Assembly (NCBI GenBank): GCA_019241525.1 | Contig: JAFAWY010000131.1 | Location: forward strand, 48,839-112,838 | Direction: 5' to 3' | From: Pseudonocardiales bacterium | GTDB lineage: Bacteria > Actinomycetota > Actinomycetes > Mycobacteriales > Pseudonocardiaceae | Length of the DNA: 64,000 bases | Shown here: one piece after another, positions 17,453 to 26,945 of the stretch | Layout: every line of letters starts with the position of its first letter | How positions within the stretch are numbered: the stretch's first letter is position 1 | The notes under the pieces: model-generated | The model's input: the letters and a program-made list of their open reading frames with translations, nothing else | Database searches by the model: none | Told to the model about the DNA's origin: nothing | Program-made: the position numbers and the translations under genes

Positions 17453-18622
17453 GTGAGCCCGCTCGTGAACGTTGACGGGCTGCGCGCCACGATCGGTGGT
17501 CTAGCGCTGGTCGACCATCACGTCCACGGCGCCACGATCACCGCGCTGGACGGTGCACTGTTTGAGGAAGGGTTCACCGAGTCTCCGTGGCCGGCTCCTG
17601 CAGGCACCACGCATCTGGACTCGCAGCTGGGTTTCGCGGTCCGCCGCTGGTGCGCCCCGGTACTCGACCTGCCAGCGCATGTCGACGCCGCAACGTACAT
17701 CGCTCGCCGGCAGGAGCTCGGTGGTTACGAGGTCACTGCCCGGCTGCTCGCCGCTAGTGGGATCGAGCGATTCCTGATCGACACCGGCTGTGTGGCCGAC
17801 CAAACTCTGGGGCCGGCCGAGATGGCGCACATCTCCGGCACGGCCGCCTCAGAGATCGTGCGCCTGGAGTCGGTTGCCGAGGCCGTTGCCGCCAGTGGCG
17901 TGGATGCTGCCGGGTTCGCCGACCAGTTCGCCACGACGCTGGACAAGCGGGCCCGGCACGCCGCCGGACTGAAATCCGTCATTGCCTACCGGTACGGCCT
18001 TGACTTCGATCCGGAACCGCCCAGCCCCGCAGCGGTGCGCCAGGCAGCCGGGCATTGGCTGCGTGGGCAGGAGGCGACACCGCTGCGCCTCACCGACCCG
18101 GTGCTGCTGCGATACGTCTTGTGGTCGGGCCTGTCCGTTGCCGCAGAACGCGGCCTACCGCTGCAATTTCATGTCGGGTACGGCGATCCTGACCTGACTC
18201 TGCACCGCTGCGATCCGTCGCTGATGACGGAGTTCCTACGCCGGGTCCAGGACTATCGGGTGCCGGTGATGCTGCTGCACTGCTACCCCTACCACCGCAG
18301 CGCCGGCTATCTGGCGCAGGTGTTCCCGCACGTGTATCTCGATGTCGGATTAGCGCTGACCTACACCGGAACGCGTTCGGTCGCGATTCTGGCCGAATCC
18401 CTGGAGCTGGCCCCGTTTGGCAAACTGCTGTTCTCCTCCGACGCGTTCGGTCCGGCCGAACTTCACTATCTCGGTGCGGTTCTGTGGCGCCGGGCGATGA
18501 CCACCGTCGTTGGCGCATGGGTCAGTTCGGGGGAGTGGTCGATTGCCGACGCCCAACGCGTCGTACGGATGGTGGGTGCGGATAACGCCAAACGTGTCTA
18601 TCGTCTAGCGGAGTCTGAATAG
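17453..18622 (+). CDS. Amidohydrolase family protein (amidohydro_2, FluG-like N-terminal type)
   Basis: A 389-residue TIM-barrel amidohydrolase. The metal-binding HxH is in VDHHVHG near residue 20; later His/Asp ligands fit LQFHVGYGDPDL, LLHCYPYHRS and LLFSSDAFGPAELH. The family resembles the N-terminal half of fungal FluG and gamma-glutamyl amide or polyamine-related hydrolases associated with glutamine-synthetase-like enzymes. The exact substrate is unknown. The start is uncertain: the GTG at 17453 is preferred, but an in-frame GTG at 17399 exists; neither has a strong ribosome binding site. It is followed at 17 bases by the frameshifted amino-acid permease, so a linked uptake-and-hydrolysis pair is likely. 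Confidence 0.78.
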   Translation: MSPLVNVDGLRATIGGLALVDHHVHGATITALDGALFEEGFTESPWPAPAGTTHLDSQLGFAVRRWCAPVLDLPAHVDAATYIARRQELGGYEVTARLLAASGIERFLIDTGCVADQTLGPAEMAHISGTAASEIVRLESVAEAVAASGVDAAGFADQFATTLDKRARHAAGLKSVIAYRYGLDFDPEPPSPAAVRQAAGHWLRGQEATPLRLTDPVLLRYVLWSGLSVAAERGLPLQFHVGYGDPDLTLHRCDPSLMTEFLRRVQDYRVPVMLLHCYPYHRSAGYLAQVFPHVYLDVGLALTYTGTRSVAILAESLELAPFGKLLFSSDAFGPAELHYLGAVLWRRAMTTVVGAWVSSGEWSIADAQRVVRMVGADNAKRVYRLAESE

Positions 18623-18639
18623 GCTGGAGAAGGGTCCTG

Positions 18640-20104
18640 ATGTCGGGCACAGCGCACGGTGGCTGCCTTCATCGGCGGCTGAGCGTGTGGGAGGCAATCG
18701 GTATCTCTTTAGCCTTGGTGGCGCCATCGATGGCGGCCAACATCAACCCGCAAGGTGCCGCCAGCGCAGTCGGGCGGGCCGTTCCCGTAGCGTTTGCTTT
18801 GGCCACGGGAGGCGTGCTGCTGATCGCATACACATTCGTTCGGTTGTGTCAACGATTCCACCACGCCGGCAGCGTCTACGGATTTGTCGGGGTGACCTTG
18901 GGCCCTCGGTCAGGCCTCATCGCAGGGTGGGCCCTTGCTGGGCACTTATATGTTTTTCGGAGTTGTCACCTCCACCGCGGCGGGAATCTTCGGAGCGACT
19001 TTCCTGGATAGGATGGGAATCTGGCTGCGCCAGCCGGCCTGGTCAGGATTTCTGGTTGGTGCGATAGCGTTGGTGGGCGTTTTCACGCTGGCCGTCGCGC
19101 CCGTCAGGGGTGCAACGAGGATATTGCTCTCCATCGAAGCCATCACCGTCACCCTGATTGTTGCGGTGGCCGTCACGATTTTGATCCGGCTTATCACTGG
19201 CACTGCGCCGCAGCGTCAAACGGTCGACTTTTCGGTGTTCTCTGTGGCGCCAGGAACCGGCGGCTCAGCGGTATTCCTCGGAGTGGTATTCGGTTTCTTG
19301 TCCTTTGCTGGCTTTGAGGCAGCTGCGACGCTCGGCGAAGAGACTCGCGCGCCACGCCGCGACATTCCCCGAGCAATCTTGGGCACCGCGATCTTCGGTG
19401 GACTGTACTTCGTATTCGTCGCCGCCGTGGAGATGATGGGTTTCGGCACCGACGTCAGGGGCATCGCAGCATTCATCAATTCGGGATCACTTCTGGGCGA
19501 TCTTGGCACGCAGTACGTGGCCGCCTGGGTCGGCGATCTCATCACCATCGGCGCGGCGATCAGTGCCTTCGGTTGCGCACTGGCCTGCGCGGTCGGCGGG
19601 GCCAGACTGCTCTATGCGCTGGCTCGGGATGGTGCCGCCCCTGTTGCCCTGAGCAAGATCTCACCAGTGCGCGCCAGCCCGGTGCGCGCGACCGCAGTAG
19701 TGGTCATCGCCATGTTCGTGGTCATCACCCTGGCCTGGTTGGTCCTTGCGGCCAAGCCGCTGGACTTGTTCATCGCCTCGGGAACGATCGGAACACTGAT
19801 CCTGCTGGTGGCTTATGCGCTGGCCACTCTCGGTGCGGTCCGCCTGCTGTTTTTCTCGGGTCACCGGGAGGTCGCCGGCTGGGAGATCATCGTGCCGGCG
19901 CTGGCACTAGCGCTCATCGGCTACACGCTGTTCCGCAACACCTGGCCGTACCCCACCGGTGCGGCCGCCACCTACCCGGCAGTGTCCGCCGCGTGGCTGC
20001 TGGTCGGCCTAGTCTGGGTTCTCGCGTGCCCTGGGGCGACCCGCCGCGCCGGACGGCTGCTTGTCGCCGACGAGGGCCTTCGGTTGCCGGCTGACGCCCG
20101 ATAG
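18640..20104 (+). pseudogene. APC-family amino-acid permease, interrupted by a single-base frameshift
   Basis: Two overlapping frames together encode one APC (amino acid-polyamine-organocation) permease. The first (from ATG 18640 with GGAGAAGGG upstream) covers the first three or so helices: VWEAIGISLALVAPSMAANIN then GVLLIAYTFVRL. The second, from about 18935 to 20104, covers the remaining nine or so, including FGFLSFAGFEAAATLGEET. Removing one C from the CCC run at 18932-18934 restores a continuous reading through GWALLGTYMFFGV. As given the product would be truncated, so it is a recent pseudogene or a sequencing error. It follows the amidohydrolase at 17 bases and would have imported an amino acid or amide derivative. 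Confidence 0.82.
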
Positions 20105-21043
20105 CAGCGTCCGCGCCAGGAGCGCGCGGCTTAGGCCAGGCACCGCGACGGCGAGACGACGGTGATAAGGCACGGCGACGCGGCGAGCCAGGATGTGATA
20201 GTCGGCAGCCTCAATTTCATCCAGGATGCCGCCGTACAGCCGGAACGCGGTCGTCACGCAAGCTTGGGAGACCGGGGCAAGCATAGGGATGCCCGGGGCC
20301 GCCTTGCGGTAAATAGCCCGAGTGCGTGCGACCAGGTATGCCAAAGCATGCCGTACCCGGCGATCCGGCCGCCCGGTGCTGCGACACCAGTCGAGCAGCT
20401 CCCGGTGCACACCGAACGATGCCAGCTCGTCGGAGGGGAGATATACCCGTCCGCGGTCGAGGTCCTCGCCGACGTCCCGCAGGAAGTTGGTGATCTGGAA
20501 CGCGATGCCCAGCGCCGCAGCGTGCGGTTCGGCATGTTGCCGGGGGACCACCGTTCCCAAAACCGGAAGCACCTGCAGCCCGATTACCGCAGCCGAGCCG
20601 TGGACGTAGTGGGCGAGATCGTCAAAGGTCCGGTAACCGGCCACTCCACCCTGCTCCGCGGGCCGATCCATGCGCATGGACACCATGAAATCGGCGAAGT
20701 GCTGCGGATCTATCTGGTAGCGGACTGCCGTGTGCACCGGGGCGGCAAGCACCGGATGGTCCGAATGACCCTGTGCTAAGCCGTTGCGCAATTGCTGGTC
20801 AAGGGCGTCCAGCGCCGCGATGCGGCGTGCCCACGGCCGGGTGTCAGACAGGTCGTCGACGATCTCGTCGGCGTAACGGGCTAGGCCGTACAGCGCGTGG
20901 ATCGCCGGCCGCTGAGCCGGTGTGAGCAGCCGGGTCGCCAAGAAGTACGTGCGGCCATGTGCTGCGTTGAGGTCACGGCATCGCGTGTAGGAGGCGCGCA
21001 GGGCCGGCTCGGTGATGCCCGCAGCGTCGAGCTCACGGTTCAT
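20009..21043 (-). CDS. crtB: Phytoene/squalene synthase family protein
   Basis: A 344-residue trans-isoprenyl diphosphate synthase that should condense two GGPP molecules head-to-head to phytoene. The first aspartate-rich region is YADEIVDDL near residue 57; the second is [15 protein letters not shown], both binding the diphosphate through Mg2+. GLARYADE and [14 protein letters not shown] are also typical. ATG 21043 overlaps the stop of the mannosyltransferase gene (ATGA), so the two are translationally coupled. The last 32 codons run 96 bases antisense into the 3' end of the permease pseudogene. Neighbouring crtI and prenyl synthase genes make a carotenoid role more likely than squalene synthesis. 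Confidence 0.86.
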   Translation of the reverse strand: MNRELDAAGITEPALRASYTRCRDLNAAHGRTYFLATRLLTPAQRPAIHALYGLARYADEIVDDLSDTRPWARRIAALDALDQQLRNGLAQGHSDHPVLAAPVHTAVRYQIDPQHFADFMVSMRMDRPAEQGGVAGYRTFDDLAHYVHGSAAVIGLQVLPVLGTVVPRQHAEPHAAALGIAFQITNFLRDVGEDLDRGRVYLPSDELASFGVHRELLDWCRSTGRPDRRVRHALAYLVARTRAIYRKAAPGIPMLAPVSQACVTTAFRLYGGILDEIEAADYHILARRVAVPYHRRLAVAVPGLSRALLARTLLSGVSRQPKALVGDKQPSGAAGRPRARENPD

Positions 21044-22620
21044 CTCGGGCTCGCTGTCACCTGCTCGATGGAAGGAACGCACCGCCGCAGGTGAAGAGGA
21101 TCAGGACACAGCAAGGAGGCAGCTGCGATCAACGACACCGCCACCATCCCGAGCTGGTACGGCCACGCGGTGAAGGCACTCTCCCCCGTCGGGTAGGTGC
21201 ATACCACCAGCCAGGTCGAACCGGCGACCACCCACGCCAGCGTACGTCGCGGCCACGGCCCGAGCGCGCCGAGAACGAGAGCCCAGCTCAGATACCACGG
21301 TAGGGTGGCCGGCGCCAGCAACGCCGCCCACAGCAAGGTCGCCGATGCGCGGCTGATGGCCTGCGGTCCGCCCTCTCTGGCCAACCACCACTGCCAGGCA
21401 AAGATCCCCAGGAAGAGGGCTGAGCCCAGTAAGCGGAACACCATGATGAAGGGATGGTCGTCCACCTGACCGAAGGGGGTTACCAGGGCGTGCGCTAGCT
21501 CGCCCGCAGCGGTGGGCAGCGACATCCAGTTCACGATCAGTGATGGGGCGCCCAGCGCCGGGATCCAGCCGAGACCGACGCCGGAAATCACGGTAATACC
21601 GGCGAACATCGTGGCGAAGACCGCCATGCTGGCTGCGCCGGCACGCATCAGCCGGACGCGGCGAGAACCAGGAAGCCGAGCGGCCCAGATCCAGACCAGG
21701 AATGGCAGCGCCACTCCAGCCGACACTTTGATCGCCATCGCCATGGTGCCCAACGCAATGCCGGCGGCGTGCCGACGCTCCAGCACAAGCCAGGTCCCCA
21801 TGGCCAGCAGACCGGTCATCAACAGATCGTTATGCGGACCACCGACCAGATGCACCACCGTCAGCGGGTTGGTGATCACCAGCCACAGCGCAACGGTGGG
21901 GTTACCACCGAGCCGCTGTGCGAGCCGGGGGAGCGCGAAGATCAGCAGGGCTAACCCGATGAGCAACACCAACCGCATCCCCAGGACGCCCAGGATGAGG
22001 TGGTTGCCGGTGGCGATACTGATCATCTTGGCGATGAAGATGAACAGCGGTCCGTAGGGTGCTGGGGTGGTTTGCCATACGTAGTGCACGTTGTCGAAGA
22101 CAGCTCCAGGTGGCAGTTTCGACGGGCCGACGAGGTAGGGATCCAACCCTCGTGCAGCCAGCGCGCCTTGCGCCAGGTAGCTGTAGACGTCCCTGGTGAA
22201 CAACGGCGGTGACAGCAGCAAAGGCACCACCCATGCCGCGCCGGCGACGATGACCTGGTGGCTGGTGGCTGTGCCACCGAGTACCTCACGGCCCAGGCGC
22301 ACCCACGCCCACACGATCATCCCGACACCCAGATACAGACCTACTGTGGCCAGATCATGACCGTGCCCGTACCGGATCCAGGACAGCGCGCCGCCGCCGA
22401 TCAGAGGATCGTTGACGAGGATTCCCCCTGCGCCGACCGCCATCACGGCAAGCAGCACCGATCCAGCCAGCCCGAGTAGCACGGTGCCTGGTATCGGCCA
22501 CCTCAGGCCCCACCGATCGAACAGCGATGCGCGCTGGGCCTGGGACGAGCCGGGACCCGCTATCGGCTCAACGAGCGGGTGACTCGCAGCTCCGGGGGCA
22601 GCTCCTGGGTCTGGCGTCAT
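21040..22620 (-). CDS. mptA: Polyprenol-phosphomannose-dependent alpha-1,6-mannosyltransferase (MptA/MptB type)
   Basis: The 526-residue protein is a GT-C glycosyltransferase with about twelve or thirteen membrane helices. It uses polyprenyl-phosphate-mannose on the outer face of the membrane to extend the alpha-1,6-mannan of lipomannan and lipoarabinomannan. The family pattern is visible in [22 protein letters not shown], followed by [11 protein letters not shown] and later [15 protein letters not shown]. The choice of MptA over MptB rests on position beside a prenyl synthase, as in the Rv2173-Rv2174 pair. ATG 22620 follows an in-frame upstream ATG (22653) that has no better support. It sits inside the carotenoid gene set and overlaps crtB by ATGA. 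Confidence 0.85.
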   Translation of the reverse strand: MTPDPGAAPGAASHPLVEPIAGPGSSQAQRASLFDRWGLRWPIPGTVLLGLAGSVLLAVMAVGAGGILVNDPLIGGGALSWIRYGHGHDLATVGLYLGVGMIVWAWVRLGREVLGGTATSHQVIVAGAAWVVPLLLSPPLFTRDVYSYLAQGALAARGLDPYLVGPSKLPPGAVFDNVHYVWQTTPAPYGPLFIFIAKMISIATGNHLILGVLGMRLVLLIGLALLIFALPRLAQRLGGNPTVALWLVITNPLTVVHLVGGPHNDLLMTGLLAMGTWLVLERRHAAGIALGTMAMAIKVSAGVALPFLVWIWAARLPGSRRVRLMRAGAASMAVFATMFAGITVISGVGLGWIPALGAPSLIVNWMSLPTAAGELAHALVTPFGQVDDHPFIMVFRLLGSALFLGIFAWQWWLAREGGPQAISRASATLLWAALLAPATLPWYLSWALVLGALGPWPRRTLAWVVAGSTWLVVCTYPTGESAFTAWPYQLGMVAVSLIAAASLLCPDPLHLRRCVPSIEQVTASPR

Positions 22621-22711
22621 GGCGGCCCGTATGGTCCCACAGCATGGACCCACCCAAACCGGTGGTGACGTTCTCGTGATCCACCGGTGACCTTAGTTTG
22701 TGTAATTGGTG

Positions 22712-24244
22712 TCAACGAGCAGCTGCGGTGAGCCGGCGGTCACCGGTTGCGGTGATCCGGGCAGCGGCCAGCTTGCCGGAGATGAGCGCGGTGGGCACGC
22801 CCACTCCAGGGGTGGTGCCGCATCCGGCGAGCACGACATTACTGCGCCCGCGTACCAGGTTAGCGGGGCGGAATGGACCAGTTTGGGCGAACGTGTGCGC
22901 CGCGGAGAAGGGTGTACCGGCTGCTAGCCCCTGCTCTGCCCAATCAGCCGGGGTGACCAGTTGCTCTACCTCGATGCTGTGGCATAAGTCGGTCAGGCCG
23001 CGTTGCTCGAGGGTGCCGACCAGCTCATCGCGGTAGGCGGAGCCGAGCGCGGCCCAGTCAAGCGGTGCGGTGTGCAGATTCGGGCATGGGGCGAGGATGT
23101 AGAGCAGCTCCCTGCCGTCAGGGGCCAGGCTTGGATCGGTGGCGGTGGGGCGGGTGATCAGCAACGATGGGTCGGTCATAAGCCGCCCGCGGTAAATGAT
23201 CTCATCGAAGGTTCGTTCCCACTCTTGACCGAACGTGATCGTATGGTGTGCCAGCCCCCTCCACCCCGGTCCGTTGCCCATTCGGACGCCGGCGTGGAGC
23301 ACCACGGCTGAAGGTGACCAACGCAGCGGTACCAACCGACGGGGCGCCCGGCCCAGCAACCGGTGCACCACCGGTAGATCGGGCGTAAGCACGACAGCAT
23401 CGGTGGTGAGGCGCTCGCCGTCTGCCGTGTGCACTGCGGTCACCCGCTCTCCGCGGTGTTCCAGAGCGGTGACCTGCGTGTGGTAACGCAGCTCGGCGCC
23501 GGCATTGCTGGCTGCGTCGGCCAGCGCCTGCGGCAGCGCCCGGATTCCTCCTCGGGGAAACCAGACTCCCGCGATGGTGTCCATGTAGGCGATCACTGCA
23601 TACGCGCCGAGCGCATGGTGCGGCGGTACCCCAGCGTAGAGGGATTGGAACGAGAAAATCCGTTTCAGCCGATCGTCCGTGAGGAAGCGGCCTATTTGCG
23701 CGCTCAATCGACCGAAGCCGCCCAGTGCGGTGAGCCTGGCCAGATCGCAGACCGCGTCGCGGCCGGCCACCAGATCCAAGGGAGAGTCGAAATTCCCCCC
23801 GATGAACCGGCCGATTTCGACCTGGTAGAGCCTGGTCAGCCAGCGCCTCAGTCGAAGGTATCCGATCGCTTCTTGCGGACCGGCAACAGCGCGGATCTCC
23901 GCTTCCATGGCCTCTGCATCGGTGTGTACGTCGATCACCGACCCGTCCGCGAAACGGGCGCGGTAAGCCGGGTGCAGGGCCACTAGGTCCAACCGGGAGG
24001 CCAGCGAGTCACCCACCGCGGCCAGTGCCTCGTCGGCCAGGTCCGGCATGGTGAGTACGGTGGGGCCGGTATCGATCCGGTAGCCGGCGAGATCTATCCG
24101 CCCCGCCCGGCCGCCCGGGTGGGATTGGGCTTCTAGCACGGTCACCCGGCGACCCGATCCCAGCAAGTGCAGTGCCGCCGATAAGCCGGCGAGCCCGGCT
24201 CCAACGACGATGACATGGTCGGTGGGTCCCGGTACGGTCCGCAT
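22712..24244 (-). CDS. crtI: Phytoene desaturase (CrtI-type)
   Basis: A 510-residue FAD-dependent carotene desaturase, which would introduce double bonds into phytoene to give lycopene or a shorter polyene. The dinucleotide-binding motif is VIVVGAGLAGLSAALHLL at residues 12-29, followed by the family segment EAQSHPGGRAGRIDLAGYRIDTGPTVLTMP (spread over two motifs). The C-terminal CrtI signature is GRSNVVLAGCGTTPGVGVPTALISGKLAA (spread). ATG 24244 (25 bases after the prenyl synthase stop) is preferred to an in-frame codon at 24340 that overlaps that gene. No lycopene cyclase is found nearby, so the final pigment cannot be named. Confidence 0.88.
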   Translation of the reverse strand: MRTVPGPTDHVIVVGAGLAGLSAALHLLGSGRRVTVLEAQSHPGGRAGRIDLAGYRIDTGPTVLTMPDLADEALAAVGDSLASRLDLVALHPAYRARFADGSVIDVHTDAEAMEAEIRAVAGPQEAIGYLRLRRWLTRLYQVEIGRFIGGNFDSPLDLVAGRDAVCDLARLTALGGFGRLSAQIGRFLTDDRLKRIFSFQSLYAGVPPHHALGAYAVIAYMDTIAGVWFPRGGIRALPQALADAASNAGAELRYHTQVTALEHRGERVTAVHTADGERLTTDAVVLTPDLPVVHRLLGRAPRRLVPLRWSPSAVVLHAGVRMGNGPGWRGLAHHTITFGQEWERTFDEIIYRGRLMTDPSLLITRPTATDPSLAPDGRELLYILAPCPNLHTAPLDWAALGSAYRDELVGTLEQRGLTDLCHSIEVEQLVTPADWAEQGLAAGTPFSAAHTFAQTGPFRPANLVRGRSNVVLAGCGTTPGVGVPTALISGKLAAARITATGDRRLTAAAR

Positions 24245-24269
24245 GGCTGGCACGTTACGCGTGGCCGTA

Positions 24270-25436
24270 TCACTGCACTCGGCAGGTGGCCTGGACGGCG
24301 AGCTCAGCCAGCCGGATGCCTGCTGGCTCGCAGAGGTCAACGGCGCTCAAAGCGCACAGCGCTGAGTCGGTGAGGGCGCTGATCCGGCGCTCCACCTCGG
24401 CTACCGCACCGATCTCGATCAGCAGCTCGCGAACTCTCGTGATGGTGTCCTCGCTGACCTGGCGATTTCCAACCGCGTCGCGCAACACCTCCGCGGCGCC
24501 ACGGTCAACACTCTCAGCGGCCGCGCGCAAGCCGTACGCCAGCAGCAGGGTGCGCTTGCCCTCGCGCAGATCCTCGCCAGCCGGCTTGCCGGTGATCGCA
24601 GGGTCGCCGAAGATGCCCAGCAGGTCATCGCGCAGCTGGAACGCGATACCGATGTCCGCGCCGAAGCGGTGGTAGGCGTGGACGAGGGCGGAGTCGGCGC
24701 CGGCGATCGCGGCGCCCAGGTGCAGTGGGCGTTCTACGGTGTAGGCCGCGGTCTTGTACCGATTGATGCGCAGCGCGGTTTCGGGTCTTTCATCCCGGCG
24801 CGCCTGGGCGAGGATATCGAGGTACTGCCCTGCGAGCACCTCAGTGCGCATGGCCTGCCAGACGGCGTGGGCTCTAGTGAGTTGATCGGGCCACAGCGGT
24901 GCGCTCCGTAGCATGTCGTCGGCCCAAGCCAGTGCAATGTCGCCGAGCAGGATGGCGGTGGCGGCGCCGAATCTCTCCGGTGTGCCCAGCCATCCGGCCG
25001 CGCGATGCTGGGCTGCGAAATCCATGTGCACCGTCGGTGCGCCGCGCCGGCTGGCAGAGGCGTCCATGAGGTCGTCGTGTACCAGTGCGCAGGCCTGGAT
25101 CAGCTCCAATGAGCTCACCGCTCGCAGCACCGCATTAGCCTGCGGATCGACCGGCGATCCGCCCGCACCTCGCCAGCCCCACCAGGCGAAGGTCGGGCGC
25201 AGTCGCTTGCCACCGCCGAGAACGAACCGGCTCAGCGAGTCTACTGCGGCAACGAAGTGCGGGTCGATCTGCGCCGCGCCGTCCCGCTTGGCTCTCAGGA
25301 ACGTAGCCAGTTCGCGATGCACTTCCGCGTGCACACGGTCGTCAAGGCAACGAGCCGGCTGATCTTCGGAGAATTGATCCAGGGATCGGTTTCGCATGCG
25401 AGCGGAAACCGGGCCCATGTTGGCCTGCGCCATCAC
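24270..25436 (-). CDS. crtE: Geranylgeranyl diphosphate synthase / polyprenyl synthetase
   Basis: A 388-residue trans-prenyltransferase (IdsA/CrtE family) that elongates allylic diphosphates with IPP, most likely to C20 GGPP. The first aspartate-rich motif is LVHDDLMD (residues 119-126), the second is FQLRDDLLGIFGD, and GGGKRLRPTF lies near residue 75. It is first in a same-strand set with crtI, mptA and crtB, and would supply their C20 precursor. The start is uncertain among Met codons at 25436, 25433 and 25418. The upstream 187 bases contain no other gene. Confidence 0.87.
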   Translation of the reverse strand: MMAQANMGPVSARMRNRSLDQFSEDQPARCLDDRVHAEVHRELATFLRAKRDGAAQIDPHFVAAVDSLSRFVLGGGKRLRPTFAWWGWRGAGGSPVDPQANAVLRAVSSLELIQACALVHDDLMDASASRRGAPTVHMDFAAQHRAAGWLGTPERFGAATAILLGDIALAWADDMLRSAPLWPDQLTRAHAVWQAMRTEVLAGQYLDILAQARRDERPETALRINRYKTAAYTVERPLHLGAAIAGADSALVHAYHRFGADIGIAFQLRDDLLGIFGDPAITGKPAGEDLREGKRTLLLAYGLRAAAESVDRGAAEVLRDAVGNRQVSEDTITRVRELLIEIGAVAEVERRISALTDSALCALSAVDLCEPAGIRLAELAVQATCRVQ

Positions 25437-25623
25437 GCCTCCTGCGCCAGGGAATCCGGCACCGCGTAACCGGACCTCGATGTACGTGTGTGTCGATAGC
25501 AGGCGCCCTCGGTGACCACACGTGCTCCCGTTCGGCCACGACGCCGTCCCGGTTCGGTTGGTGAGCCTTCAAGTACTGCCAATGCCCCTTACCGCGGTGG
25601 TTAACTGCCTCCAACGTCGGTCC

Positions 25624-26184
25624 TTACAGGGGCAGTGTGCGGCCTAGTACGGCAAAGTCCCGGGAGTCTCCGGTGAAGCGGTAATAGCGCAGCAAGTCGG
25701 TGAATCCAAACCGCCGGTATAGCTTCCATGCCCTGGTAGGGCCCTCAGGAGTCGACAGCAATACGCGTGGAGCGTTGACCTTGGAAAGCAGCTCAGTGAG
25801 CAGGGCCGTGCCGATGCCCTTGCCCTGCGCATCAGGGTGAACGTGCAATTCGGTCAACTCAAAGTAGTCGGCCAGTTCTCGCTGAGCCGCCGCGGGATCA
25901 CGAATTCTCAGCCCGCGATGTACCTCGTCGTGCCACCACTGTCCAGGCGCTCCCCGGTACCCGTAACCGATACCGACGAGGGTGTCGCCTTCGAAGGCGC
26001 CAATACACAACCAGCCTTCTCGCAGCATGTGCTCCAGCCACATTGGGCTGCGATGCCGCACCGTGCCGGGTGGGTAGCGCATCGCAGTGACATAAATGCG
26101 CAGGGCTTCGTCCAGCCGCTCACGCAACTGCCTGGCCGTCAGTTGAGTTAACCGCGCTGGCTCGCGGGCGGGCATAGCGGTCAC
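25624..26184 (-). CDS. GNAT-family N-acetyltransferase
   Basis: A 186-residue GNAT domain protein. The acetyl-CoA-binding motif A is ELHVHPDAQGKGIGTALLTELL with the Q-x-x-G-x-G/A signature near residue 130; motif B-like RRFGFTDLLRYYRF follows. It should transfer an acetyl group from acetyl-CoA to an amine or protein N-terminus; the acceptor is unknown. GTG 26184 has GGGAGG about 7 bases upstream and is preferred over an ATG three codons later. It is divergent from the HEPN gene and shares with it the intergenic region that contains a LexA box, so damage control of this gene is possible as well. Confidence 0.85.
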   Translation of the reverse strand: MTAMPAREPARLTQLTARQLRERLDEALRIYVTAMRYPPGTVRHRSPMWLEHMLREGWLCIGAFEGDTLVGIGYGYRGAPGQWWHDEVHRGLRIRDPAAAQRELADYFELTELHVHPDAQGKGIGTALLTELLSKVNAPRVLLSTPEGPTRAWKLYRRFGFTDLLRYYRFTGDSRDFAVLGRTLPL

Positions 26185-26350
26185 CGCCGACCTCCCAGGT
26201 TGGACTCATGCCTGAGCCGGATCCCAGCCATGCGGACCGCGTCGCCAGGGTGCATGCCTCTCATGACACCACGGCAGGCGCCCACCTGCCGACATTGCCC
26301 AGATTGCCACTTGACGCAACCGAGGCCCAGGGGGTTAACCTTTAGCAGTA

Positions 26351-26366
26351 TCGAACATGTGTTCGA
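26351..26366. promoter_or_regulatory. LexA box (SOS box) upstream of HEPN gene
   Basis: The 16 bases TCGAACATGTGTTCGA form a perfect palindrome of the actinobacterial LexA consensus TCGAAC-N4-GTTCGA. It lies 111 bases before the HEPN gene's GTG at 26478 and 166 bases before the divergent GNAT start. LexA binding here is inferred from the match to the boxes upstream of recA, lexA and the LysM gene in this same window. Confidence 0.85.
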
Positions 26367-26379
26367 ACAGACGTCCGGT

Positions 26380-26407
26380 GGTGGCGCGGGGGAAGCGCGT
26401 CGCCACC
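26380..26407 (+). other. Possible hairpin in the leader of the HEPN gene
   Basis: Arms GGTGGCG and CGCCACC, 14 bases apart, would fold into a GC-rich stem between the LexA box and the HEPN start. No T-run follows, so it is not a standard intrinsic terminator. Its role, if any, is unknown. Confidence 0.35.
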
Positions 26408-26477
26408 GGACACCGCCGGCTTCCCCACGGCGGAGTCGATGCATGTGCCTACCACGACTCCCCAGCAGGAGGCCGAC

Positions 26478-26945
26478 GTGCCCGCTTTAGCTTCACTCAC
26501 CCCACCCATTGGATCGCGATTTAGCGGCACCAGCCACTTGGACCACTTCTGTGATCCTGGCACGACCGGTTACCGGCCGCCTAGCGCTCGTCTCCTGATC
26601 GAACAAGCTCGCCAGGCACTGATCGACGCCCAGTACGCCAGAAATCCTGGAGAACGTTACGCCCAGGCTCACCTCGCGGCGCTCCGTGCGGCCGCCGCCG
26701 TACTGGCTGTCCGGGCCCGACCGCGCCGCCGCGCTGCACCCAAGAGTGCATGGACGCTGGTCAGCACGGTTGCGCCTGAGCTTTCTGAATGGGCGGCCTT
26801 TTTCGCCGCTGCCTCGGCTACCCGGGCCGCAGTGGAGGCGGGCATACCCCGTCTCGTGACGGACCGCGACGCCGACGACATGGTGCGCCAAGCAGGTCAG
26901 TTCTTGACCATCGCATGGCGGTCGGCGACAAAGGCAGTCCGATGA
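26478..26945 (+). CDS. SAV_6107-family HEPN domain protein
   Basis: A 155-residue, mainly helical protein of the SAV_6107 HEPN family. It carries R60-YAQA-H65, an R-x4-H motif of the kind that forms the active site of HEPN ribonucleases; the surrounding AHLAALRAAAAVL is the conserved helix of the family. Whether this member cleaves RNA is unproven. GTG 26478 is chosen because AGGAGG lies 8 bases upstream; the in-frame ATG at 26439 lacks a site. It ends in an ATGA overlap with the isomerase-like gene. A perfect LexA box precedes it, so DNA-damage induction is predicted. No cognate antitoxin is recognisable unless the downstream gene plays that part. Confidence 0.78.
   Translation: MPALASLTPPIGSRFSGTSHLDHFCDPGTTGYRPPSARLLIEQARQALIDAQYARNPGERYAQAHLAALRAAAAVLAVRARPRRRAAPKSAWTLVSTVAPELSEWAAFFAAASATRAAVEAGIPRLVTDRDADDMVRQAGQFLTIAWRSATKAVR

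Noticed and set aside
26181..26444. 87-codon frame between GNAT and HEPN on the minus strand
   Set aside because: It crosses the LexA box, has composition typical of a GC-rich shadow frame and no recognisable domain.
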